Shown here one piece after another: positions 11,480 to 20,080 of a stretch of 64,000 nucleotides of DNA. The translations under genes and the position numbers were made by a program. The stretch comes from Dasypus novemcinctus (lineage: Eukaryota > Chordata > Mammalia > Cingulata > Dasypodidae): NCBI RefSeq assembly GCF_030445035.2, contig NC_080702.1, positions 12,222,029 through 12,286,028 of the forward strand. Direction: 5' to 3'. A model generated the notes under the pieces. That model was not told the DNA's origin, made no database searches, and saw nothing but the letters and a program-made list of their open reading frames with translations. The first letter of the stretch is position 1; every line of letters begins with the position of its first letter.

Positions 11480-13740
11480 CAGCCTTTCGATTTCAATCTA
11501 TTGGTATCCTTGGGACTAAGGTAAATCTCTTATTGACAGCATATAGATGGCTCTATTTCCTATCAATCCACCAGTCTATGTCTTTTGATTGGGGAGTTTA
11601 ATCTGTTAGCATTCAATGTTATTACTCTAAAGGCAGTTCTTTTTTTTTTTTTAAGGTAATTGTATGCTATTTTTTTTTTATTTTATTCATTTTGTAAAAA
11701 TATTACATTAAAAAAATATGAGGTCCCATTGAACCCTACCACCACCACCCCACCACCACCCCACCACTCCCCCCACAGCAACACTCACTCCCATCATCAT
11801 GACACATCCATTGCATTTGGTAAGTACATCTCTGGGAATCTCTGCACCTCATGGTCAGTGGTCCACATCATAGCCCATATTCTCCCACGTTCCATCCAGT
11901 GGGCCCTGGGAGGGTTTACAATGTCCAGTGATTGCCCCTGAAGCACCATGCAGGGCAACTCCAAGTCCCAAAAACACCTCCACATCTCATCTCTTCCTCC
12001 CATTCCCCATACCCATCAGCCACCATGGCCTCTTTTCCCACACCAATGCCACCTTTTCTCTGTGGACCTTGGATTGGTTGCGTCCGTTGCACCTCTGTGT
12101 CAAGAGGAGGCTCAGATTCCACATGGATACTGGGATGCAACCCTCCTACTTTCAGTTGTAGGCACTCTAGGCTCCATGGTGTGGTGGTTGTCCTTCTTCA
12201 ACTCCATCTTAGCTGAGTGGGGTGAGTCCAATAAATCAGAGTGTAGGAGCTGAAGTCTGTTGAGTCTCAGGGCCTGGCTATCATATTGTCAGTCCAGAGA
12301 TTCAAATCCCCTAAATATATCTTAAACCCCAAAACCAACTACAATTCCAGTAAAGTAGCATGAAAGTCTTGTGAAAAGAGATCCCATCTGAGTCCAGTTC
12401 CATCACGCAGAAACACCAGCTCCAAAGAAGGGCCATCTGACATGGCAGTGAACCCCATCTGCCATGACCATAGAACCCGTGGGTCTCTTTAGCCCTCAAA
12501 GGAACCAATACCTGGGGTTGTATCTACTTTATCTGTATCTTAGACTCTGCTCAGCTGTGCATAAGGGCAATCCTTCTGACAACCTCCAGACTCTCTTTTA
12601 GAGACTCATAGCCATATAAACTCATTTCTCCTTTCCATTTCCCCCTTACATTAGGTCAAACAGCATTTTAATGTCATGTTATTATATGTAGACAGGGATA
12701 TTCTGCTGATCCACATTGAACCTTTAATTCAAGGTCATTTTCTAGTTGCATCATCAGTTGGTACTTGGTAGTGATCCCTCGGTGCCAGGGAGGCTCATCC
12801 CCGGGTGTCATGTCCCACGCTGGGGGGAAGGCATTGCATTTACATGCTGAGTTTGGCTTCGAGACTGGCCACATTTGAGTAACAGATGACAGATGAAGGC
12901 TGTCAGGAGGAAATTCCTAGGCACAGTGCTTCTCTAGACCTTGTTCTTATTTCAGGCATATAGGCTCACAAGCATAGTCATTAGTATCATGGTCTCACTG
13001 TTGGACCCTCATTCCCTCCTGGGGGACTGCCACTGCTCCCCTAGGGACCACGACAGAGCACCCCTGGCCAGGAACCCAGTACCCCCCCAGCTGTAGTTTT
13101 TAATTGTTGCCATTATCAGTATATCCAAACATTACCATGCACCCTTTACATAAGGCAGTTCTTATTTCACCTATTTTGACTGTGGGTTTTATCTGTCATA
13201 TTTTATTTTTACCAATCTTTTAATACTTTTAGTTACTTGTACTGATATAATATTCATTTCTAGACTCTCTTTCAAGCATCTCTCTCAGTATCTTAAATAC
13301 ATCATGCCACTGCCTTCTTTCCTGCATGGTTACTCATGAGAAATCAACACTTAATCTTATCAGGTATGCCTTGTAGGATATGCATCATTTTTCTCTTGCT
13401 GCTCTCAGAATTCTCTTTGTCTTTTTTATTTGACATTCTGATTTGTATGTGTCTTGGAGTTGGTCTATTTGGATTTATTCTCATAGGAGTATGTTTTGTT
13501 TGGACATGGATATTTATGTCTTTCAATAGGTTGGTAAATATTCTATCATTATTTCTTCATATATTCCTTCTGCACCCTTTCCCTTTTCTTCTACTCCTGG
13601 GACAGTCATACTAGATGAGATGTTTGCACATCTCTTGCTGTCATTTGGTTACTTGAGACCCTGTTCAATTTTTTCCACTTATCCATTTTTTCTTCATCTT
13701 TTTGTATGTTCACTCTCATAGTCCATGTCTTCAAGTTTTA
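11480..13740 (-). mobile_element. L1 ORF2 start and ORF1, minus orientation, split by a younger insertion
   Basis: 'tccttgggactaaggtaaatctcttattgacagc' (11510-11545) matches the L1 ORF2 text at 5275 and 53120. After the insertion at 11642-13151 the copy resumes at 13164. 'atcatgccactgccttctttcctgcatggttactcatgagaaatc' and 'ctcttgctgctctcagaattctc' follow, which is ORF1 C-terminal text. It runs to about 13740, where a SINE interrupts it. Confidence 0.8.
11642..13151 (-). mobile_element. 5'-truncated L1 3' end, 1.5 kb, with target duplication
   Basis: A T-run marks the reverse-complement poly(A) at the left edge. It is followed by armadillo L1 3' UTR: 'aaaaatatgaggtcccattg', 'tccattgcatttggtaag', 'agtgggccctgggagggttta'. 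A 12 bp direct duplication 'aaggcagttctt' at 11630-11641 and 13152-13163 defines the insertion. A 'ccaccaccacccc' low-complexity stretch lies near 11740. Open frames of up to 101 codons here are chance frames in 3' UTR sequence. Confidence 0.8.
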
Positions 13741-14055
13741 TTCATTTATTTTCCCTTTCCCAACATCGCTCCCTCATCTGTCTGCTCATTGTTTTGTACT
13801 TGTGTCTGCTCACTATGTGTGCTCATCTTCTTTAGGAGGCCCCTGGAATTGAACCCAGGAGCTCCCATGTAGGAGGTGGACACCCAGTTGCTTGAGCCAC
13901 ATGTGCTGCCTGCTTGTTTCTCCTCGTGTCAGCACATTGCATCATCTTGTTGCATCAGCTCATCTTATTTAAGAGACAATGAGAACTGAACCCAGGACCA
14001 CCCATGTGAGAGCCAGACACCCAACTGCTTGAGCTACATCCATTCCTTCCAGTGA
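13741..14055 (-). mobile_element. Dimeric tRNA-derived SINE (DAS family)
   Basis: The reverse complement has two tRNA-like heads in tandem. The first is 'gatgtagctcaagcagttggg' with B box 'gggttcagttctc'; the second is 'atgtggctcaagcaactggg' with B box 'gggttcaattcc'. A 'aaataaatgaataaaac' tail follows. It sits between the L1 and the LTR of the class II provirus. Confidence 0.75.
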
Positions 14056-14132
14056 ATTTTTTATTTAATTTATTGTGCCTTTTGACGTTTGGGGGGTTCC
14101 TCTGGCTCTGCCCAAGCTGCTTGAGGGGGAGG

Positions 14133-14592
14133 TGTTAGATGGACGCACAGCGGGCACGAAGAATGCTGCGGAGACGGCAAGTGGTGGTAACATGCAGTCT
14201 GCTTTATTCAGGAAGTGCTGGACAATATATATTGTGGGGTGAGGGGATGGGGCAGGCAGGAGATGGCGTGTGGGGCATTGGTCGGTTGGGGCTGGTGGGA
14301 GTTAGGCGATGTGAAAGTTGGCCGGCGGGGATTGGCCGGTGGTCGTTGGATGGCATGGCCCCGGCGAGGGGGAAGAGGGGGAGGCAGTAGGTCGGGCTCG
14401 GCGGTTAGGCAGGAACGGTCGAGAGGGCGTGGCTTGCCCGTACCTCGGCGAAGAGCGGGCAGCCCATTCGCCAGACAGGGAGGGCGGGACTCACCCATGC
14501 CCCTGCGGAGAGCAGGAAGCCCGTCCGTTCTACCAGTTCCCTTGGCCCACCGCAGCTCGCCTAGATAGCCTTCCCTCAATTCCCTTCCCTCA
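14133..14592 (-). repeat. 3' LTR of the class II provirus
   Basis: Read on the minus strand it starts TGAGGGAAGGG directly after a polypurine tract and ends CATCTAACA (TG...CA, 460 bp). A TATATAT element lies at about 14225-14232 and an AATAAA on the minus strand at 14208-14203. The two are so close that R must be very short, as in betaretroviruses. U3 holds an imperfect tandem duplication of about 55 bp (14416-14527). There is no second LTR to confirm the 3' edge, which could lie slightly further left. Confidence 0.7.
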
Positions 14593-14605
14593 ATTCCCCC
14601 TCTCT
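14593..14605 (-). promoter_or_regulatory. Polypurine tract of the class II provirus
   Basis: The minus-strand run AGAGAGGGGGAAT lies immediately before the LTR TG. It is the plus-strand DNA priming site in retroviral reverse transcription and fixes the 5' edge of the 3' LTR. Confidence 0.7.
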
Positions 14606-14945
14606 GAGTGGCAGGGAGGTGGGCGAAGTTTGCATTGGCAAAGGAAAGAGGGGGAGGGGGAGGGCATAGTGGCAATCTGGGGCTAGCAGGTAGCCAGTCG
14701 GCAGGTCCGCAGCTCGAAGGTGGTCTGGCGATGGGACAGGCGAATGGCTGCTTGGTTCTGGAGGGCAGCGGCTGTATTGGCAGGGCCCGGGGCAAATGAA
14801 GTTTTGGAAGATCCATCTCCTGAAAAGTTTGTGGGGGCTAAAAGGCAGGTAAGCCATGGGCTGGGGGAAGTGGGAGCGCGAGGTGTCGTGGACAGTTTAG
14901 CGGGGCCGTAGCTGCTTGAGAGCGAGGGCAGCAGGTGGGCCGAGG
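14606..14945 (-). other. Proviral 3' untranslated region
   Basis: This GC-rich, proline-codon-rich stretch lies between the env stop and the polypurine tract. A 202-codon minus-strand frame (14816-14208) starts here and runs through most of the LTR U3. It is low complexity (Pro/Arg/Ala) and is most likely a GC-composition artefact, though its position matches that of the sag frame in MMTV. Confidence 0.5.
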
Positions 14946-16802
14946 TTACAGGAGGCGTGGGGCACCTGCGGGGAGAACGGGCGGGAGGAGGCCAGGAAGA
15001 CAAAATGGGGGGGCGTTCTCCGTGGTGGCGAGTCGCTGATAGTTGACCTGTACGTGTGAGCTAAAAATTGCATTAGCCTGATCCTTGGCGAGTTGTCCGA
15101 CTGCCAAAGCGAAGAGGAGAATAATTAGGGGGCCCAAAATAGGGAGGATGTAGGGGAGGATCCAGTTGAATCCCCAGGAGAGGCCTCCTTGGGTTTCTCT
15201 TTCTCTTTTACATTTTGCTAGCCCCTCCCTCACTTGGGCCATGTTATCTCTAATGAGGCCGGAATGATTAACATAAAAACAACATTCTTCCCCTAAGGCT
15301 GCGCAGAGCCCTCCCTCTTTAAGGAAGAGAAGATCTAAACCTCTGCGACTTTGGAGCACTACTTCGGACAGAGAGTTTAGGGATTTTTCTAGGTGGGAAA
15401 TGGAGCTTTCCAGACGAGTTATGTCTTTGTCGACGGCTCTCCTGATAGAGGAAAAGGAGGTTTGTTGTGTAGTGAGGGCTGCAATCCCAGTACTAGCTCC
15501 AGCGAGACCTAGAAGTGAAGCAATTGTAATGGCGGTGATAATTTCTCTCTTCTGTACGTAGGTTGGTAGAAGGTGGCGCTGCCAGGAGTCAAAGAATTGG
15601 TTATCATTGTGAAAATAAATGCGGGGGAGTATAATAGCGAGCATGCAGGTTTCACGGGTAGAGTTGAGGGTTTGGACACTAAGACATGGGGTGAGGCCGG
15701 TGGAGGAACATAGCCATCTTGTGTCATTATGGGGTATTAGGAACTGGGCAGTTGCTTCAGGGGTAGCGGTGAAATTGCAAAGAGTTTTCATGGAAAAAAC
15801 GATAGTACCCCCGATCTTAGTGATGCAGAGCCCGCTCTGAGAGACTGACCGAATTGTCAGCCCTATTCTCGTTTGATTCCAGCTGCAGGAGGCAGGATTG
15901 CTACTTGTGGAGGTTTGGTAAGAGGCATTGGTGGCTATAGCCTCATAGTATGGTGCCGCGGAGGAGTAGCATAACCAACAATCTTTTGTGAGATTGGGGT
16001 TGGAAGAGTTTAGAGAGAGAAATGAGGCATTAAGGAGGGCGATGAGCGGGTTATGCAGACTCAGTGAGGGTTCGTCAGAGGAGACATTAGAGGAGACGCT
16101 AGAATGAGAAATGATAGGGCGAGTATAATGAGGCAATGGATTGAGGACTGAATTAGGGCCGACTGGGATGGGGGACTGTGAGGAGATGGCCGGGTTTTTT
16201 CTTATAAGAAAGAAGGCACCAGCGTCATGCCCATTCATGTAGAGCCGTATTCCCCATGTGCGGCCAGCAAGCCATTGGACGTCACTGGGATTTTTTACTT
16301 GTAGGGTGACGTTGGTTTGCTGCGGGGAGAGTTGACGACCGAGTAACTTAAGGTTGGGGTCATTATTCGGGGCTCCCTGCCATCCGACTGCCATGGATTC
16401 GCACCCCCAGGCGGGGCAATAATAGTGTGCAGGGTCATGGCAGGAACGGGAGGAGGAGCCTGCTGAAGAAGGACAGATATAATAGCCTGAAATTGGAGGT
16501 CCCCCGGGGCCTGGGACAGCACCTCCCCCACCGCCATAGCAGCCCTGTCCCTGGCATCCCGGGTAACAATTGGGACTTTGGCCTGTAAGGCGGCAAAGGT
16601 GAACAGAGAAGATAGGGGAGGTGGAGGTGACCTTGTATTGAAGTAATTTCTCCTGTTGCCAGAGGCTCAATGTCCAATTAAAGGGTTGGTGTGATGGGTT
16701 AGAGAGGACAGGTGCAGGGTTGGATAGGAGCGCGAGCATTAAGAGGAGCAAAGATTTAAGTGGAGGAGTACCCGTTGGGGGGGGTGCAGCCTGAGATGTC
16801 AC
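14946..16802 (-). CDS. env: Endogenous retroviral envelope, intact open frame
   Basis: The 618-codon frame has a full envelope layout. A hydrophobic signal region spans about residues 15-34. The surface subunit has about a dozen N-glycosylation sequons and CWLC at 275-278. A basic QKR at 417-419 marks the expected subunit border, and a hydrophobic fusion-peptide-like segment follows at 421-443. A heptad region is followed by the immunosuppressive-domain region at about 481-497. CX6CC lies at 500-508, a membrane anchor at about 548-569, and a 50-residue tail contains YQRL. CWLC plus CX6CC indicates a covalently linked gammaretrovirus/D-type envelope. The border lacks the usual R-X-K/R-R pattern (V stands at the first position). 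The start overlaps integrase by 47 bp, as normal in retroviruses. Unlike pol, it has no stop or frameshift, which suggests youth or selection. Whether it is expressed is unknown. Confidence 0.85.
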   Translation of the reverse strand: MTSQAAPPPTGTPPLKSLLLLMLALLSNPAPVLSNPSHQPFNWTLSLWQQEKLLQYKVTSTSPIFSVHLCRLTGQSPNCYPGCQGQGCYGGGGGAVPGPGGPPISGYYICPSSAGSSSRSCHDPAHYYCPAWGCESMAVGWQGAPNNDPNLKLLGRQLSPQQTNVTLQVKNPSDVQWLAGRTWGIRLYMNGHDAGAFFLIRKNPAISSQSPIPVGPNSVLNPLPHYTRPIISHSSVSSNVSSDEPSLSLHNPLIALLNASFLSLNSSNPNLTKDCWLCYSSAAPYYEAIATNASYQTSTSSNPASCSWNQTRIGLTIRSVSQSGLCITKIGGTIVFSMKTLCNFTATPEATAQFLIPHNDTRWLCSSTGLTPCLSVQTLNSTRETCMLAIILPRIYFHNDNQFFDSWQRHLLPTYVQKREIITAITIASLLGLAGASTGIAALTTQQTSFSSIRRAVDKDITRLESSISHLEKSLNSLSEVVLQSRRGLDLLFLKEGGLCAALGEECCFYVNHSGLIRDNMAQVREGLAKCKRERETQGGLSWGFNWILPYILPILGPLIILLFALAVGQLAKDQANAIFSSHVQVNYQRLATTENAPPFCLPGLLPPVLPAGAPRLL

Positions 16803-17583
16803 GGGCTCGGTGGTAGAGCCAGATTAGCTGCAAGAGTTGGGGGTCATTGGTTGGGGTGATTGGAGAGGTCTCTTCGCTCAGCGTCATCTTGGACACCTGA
16901 TGGGCGAGGAACCACAGCTTGCGCTTGTCTCGTCTTGTCATTGTGGGCAGTGGTGGCGGGCGGATGTTGCGTCCGGGGATCCAGATTGGCTGTGAGGCGG
17001 TTTCTGGAAAGACACAAGCAAAACCTCTCCCTTGGGTAAGGAGGGGGCATGGCCCTTCCCATGTGTTCTTCTCTGGGTCTTTCCAATAGACCATGGGCAT
17101 GGGGGTGGGCAGATAAGATGGCCCCCAGTGCTTATGGGTGGGCGAGAGGCCCTTGTTGTCGAAGGTTAGAAGGTTTAGGTGGATGAGACATGTTGTAATG
17201 ATTTCATCTGCAGAATTTTGGGGGGCAATTGCCTTCTCTTTCTCTATTTGGGTTTTTAGGCGGCGGTGCTTATTTTCAACGAGCGCTTGCCCCTGTGGGT
17301 TGTAAGGAATGCCAAAATGGTGCGTGATGTTATAGGCTTGCAGGAATAATTTAAAGCTGCTGCTGTGGTATGCGGGCCCATTATCAGTTTTTAGATCCCA
17401 GGGGACGCCCATGAACAGGATGGCCTGTCGGAGGGCCTTGATGCAGTATTTGGCTGATTCTCCTGGGAGGGCGGCCGCATAGGTGAGGTGTGAGTAAATG
17501 TCAATAGCGATGTGGACATATTTGAGCCTCCCGAATGAGGGGACGTGGGTAACGTCCATTTGCCATCGAGAGTTGGGTTTTAG
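16756..17583 (-). pseudogene. pol: Integrase core and C-terminal domain, out of frame with upstream pol
   Basis: Retroviral integrase inserts viral DNA into the host genome. The frame from 17559 (267 codons) carries the full DD35E triad: D2 (MDVTH), D59 (TDNGP) and E95 (VEN), with the 35-residue spacing intact. A C-terminal DNA-binding segment (PIWIPGRNIRP) follows. The zinc-binding HHCC part lies upstream in another frame (17580-19133), and a one-base frame shift near 17,585 separates the two. The block after the first Asp (THVPSFGRL) is class II, betaretrovirus-like. The stop overlaps the env start. Confidence 0.85.
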
Positions 17584-19253
17584 ACCTCAGGGTTTACTCC
17601 TTGAGGCTGCAAGGGCCGAAGCGGAAGGAACGGCGCGCAGGTCTGACATGAGCGCACGAGGTGCTTGCACGTTTCAATAGGTAAGTCTGGCAGTAGATGC
17701 CTTAGCGAGGCGGCCGAGAAATGAGAACGGGCGTGTAGGGACTTACCCTGGTTAATATGATCCCCAGCGGTGGCGAGGGCAAAGGCAGAGACTGCCCGAT
17801 CGGCCTCCGCGTTGCCCGCGGCCAAAGGGCCAGGCAGGGCTGTGTGACTCCAAACGTGAGCAATGTACCAGGGGTGGGACCTCCCTTCAAGAAGGCGCTG
17901 GAGCATGGCGAGGGCTGTGTCAATGGGTGTATCTCTCGGGAAGAATACCGCATAGGCGAGGGACTTGCATACCTGCAGCGTATATAAGCTGTCTGTGAAG
18001 ATGTTAAGGGGCTGGTCTGCAAAGGCTTGGAGGCAGGCGACAACTGCTGAGAGTTGGCCCGCCTGTACCGAGTGAGGGTTAGTAAAGACTCGCCTAATGG
18101 GCTGGTTTTGGTGCTTGACATAGGCAACAAACGCAAACTTAGTTTTAGAGGTGTCGGTAAAGGCCGTGGTACAGTGAGGCAGCGGTGTAGAGGAAGGGAA
18201 AGAGTGCTGCTGGGCTGCCAAGGGCGTACGAGTAAGTCCCTGGAGGAGTTTGTGGGAGGGGTAGTGGTTATCAAAGGACCCCTGGAAGCGTGACAAGAGG
18301 ATTTGAGCTGAAGGTTCCTCTTGAAGAAGCAGGCTGAACCCTTGCGATGTGAGGGGCCAGACTATGGTGGAGGGTGTGGTATTGTAGGTGTGGAGGCTGA
18401 GTGTTAGGAGGTCATGTGCCAGGCTGAGCCAGGCGTGGGTGCAGCGGCAAATTTTGGGAAGTCGGCTCTTGGATAAGTGCACCCATTGGAGTGGACCCTC
18501 TTGCCAGAGGACGCTGGTAGGCGTTCCGGGGGTGTGGAGTACAAGGGCCAAGATGGGCTTACTGGGGTCATGCCTCTGTAGAGACATGCTGGTTAGAGCC
18601 TCATTGACTAACTTAATAGCGCCCCTAGCCTCAGGCGAGAGCTTGATGCTCCGGGCAGCTGCGGATGTCATAGGTCCTGGCTGCCTGAGGAGGGAGAACA
18701 GCGGCTCGAGTTGGGCAGTGGTGATTGGGATAGCAGTGTGAACCCAATTAATATTGCCGCACAGTTGTTGCAGCTCGGCTAGCGACAAGCGATCGGGTAC
18801 GCGCAGTTGCGGGGCGGTGGGCTGCACATGAGAGGATATACGGAACCCCAGAAATGTAAATGGGGGTGCATGTTGGACCTTTTCCCTGCTGACGGTGAGG
18901 CCTAGTGCCAACAGGTTATCAATGAGCTTAGTCATAATGGTTTGTAGATGTTCTGCGTCCTGATGGGCTAGGAGGACATCGTCCATATAGTGGATGATAT
19001 ATGCCTCTGGCCGAAGTGGGGCGACTGTGTAGTTGACAAAATTCTGACAGATGGTGGGGCTGTTGCGCATGCCTTGTGGAAGGACGCGCCATTGATAGCG
19101 GGGGTTAGCCCCCCTGTGGTTGCCCAGGGGCACCGTGAAGGCGAACTTGGGCCTGTCCCTAGGGTGTAATGGGATGGAGAAGAAACAATCCTTGATGTCT
19201 AGGATGAGTATATGATAGTGTGCAGGGATGGCTGATGGGTGAGGTAAACCGGG
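17580..19253 (-). pseudogene. pol: Reverse transcriptase palm/thumb, RNase H and integrase zinc domain
   Basis: This is the main open part of pol, 517 codons from 19133; same-frame RT sequence continues upstream to an in-frame TAG at 19254-19256. In the 517-codon numbering the RT catalytic YMDD lies at 49-52. LGFRI and the class II LQQLCGNINW block follow. RNase H has D327 (FTDTS), D381 (FTDSLY) and D445 (NAEAD), but Gln360 stands where the catalytic Glu is expected (QAGQLSAV). The integrase zinc ligands are H467, H471, C496 and C499. The frame ends at 17580 because of the shift before the integrase core. The TAG, the frame shift and the RNase H substitution together mean pol is not functional. 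Confidence 0.85.
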
Positions 19254-20080
19254 CTACGCGGAACCCATGGGAATAATGTGTTTGTTAATCTCCCTGAGGT
19301 CATGTAAAAGCTGGTACTTATCTGTGGATTTCTTGTGGATAATGAAGACAGGCGAATTGTAGGGGCTGGTGGAAGGCTCTATGTGTCCCTTTTTTAGTTG
19401 TTCCTGCACTAGTTGTGCCAGAGCTTCAAGCTTGTGAGGCGGTAAAGGCCACTGCTCAACCCATATAGGCTCCTCTGTGTCCCACTGCAGAGGGGCGGGT
19501 TTTGGCCGAGTGCCGCGAGCAGTGGCCCACTCTATTGGTGGGGGGGCCGTGGTGATGGATGCTCCAGCCTGTGAGAGGACATCTCTTCCCCAAAGGACAG
19601 TGGGGAGCATGGGGAGGAAGAGGGGCCGAAAGGTGCCAGAATGTCCCTCTTCATCCTCCCAGGTGAGGGTATCGCGCGCCTGCTTAGAGGCGGCGGCCCC
19701 TGTGGCCCCTTGGACGGGGGCGCCGTCCACTAGGTACCAGTGATTTTCATAAAGGGAGGGGAAGCAGGAAACTTCCACTCCCGAGTCCAGGGTACCGTGA
19801 AACCATTGCCCATCTACTTTGAGCGCTAGCGTCGGGTGGTCGTTCCCGATGGGGAGCGCCCACATCAGGGTTTTGGAGGCCGCACAGTGGTCTCTTGGTG
19901 TTGGGGCTGAGACCTGCCCCACTGGGAGTTTAAAGGCGGCGCAGGCTGGAGGGAGGTTACGCGGCATTCTCGGGCCCAGTGGTAGCCGCGGCCAGGCACC
20001 TGGAAGTTCTGCCATAGGATTCGATAGCCATGATGTCCATTTTCCTGTGGAGTCACTACACTGCTTCTTGGCTTTCAATG
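19254..20080 (-). pseudogene. pro-pol: Protease fused in frame to RT N-terminus
   Basis: The frame encodes a retroviral aspartic protease with active-site LDSG at about residues 157-160 (followed by VEVS rather than the usual AD-type residues) and a [12 protein letters not shown]-terminal block. It continues without a frame change into the RT fingers ([14 protein letters not shown], then LLHDLREIN), and a TAG at 19256-19254 ends it. Betaretroviruses normally read pro and pol in different frames, so the single frame is unusual. The first 60 or so residues of the open frame (20258-20080) do not belong to this virus: they read as an ERV-L RNase H segment. Confidence 0.8.
19865..20056 (-). pseudogene. 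gag: Possible gag nucleocapsid remnant
   Basis: A 63-codon frame overlaps the protease frame in a different register, as gag and pro do in class II viruses. It contains GYHWARECR, the second half (H-X4-C) of a CCHC zinc knuckle, followed by a Pro/Gln-rich tail. The first two cysteines are not present. The identification rests on position and this half motif. Confidence 0.5.

Larger units (their letters stand above)
14133..20060 (-). mobile_element. 5'-truncated chimeric endogenous retrovirus (class II pol, gamma/D-type env)
   Basis: The order in transcriptional sense is possible NC remnant, protease, RT, RNase H, integrase, env, 3' UTR, polypurine tract, LTR. It is clearly GC-richer than its surroundings. 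Pol signatures (LHDLR, YMDD, a LQxLCGxINW block, DD35E integrase opening with a MDVTHVPSFG block) are betaretrovirus-like. Env has the CWLC and CX6CC pair of gammaretroviruses and D-type viruses, and a type D-like pol/env pairing is the simplest reading. Most of gag, the leader and the 5' LTR are absent. The upstream edge meets an ERV-L pol remnant at about 20,040-20,080. Pol is dead; env is open. Confidence 0.85.

Noticed and set aside
14208..14911. Several overlapping GC-rich frames on both strands
   Set aside because: The compositional bias of the proviral 3' UTR and LTR gives open frames in many registers; only the one in sag position was kept as a weak finding.
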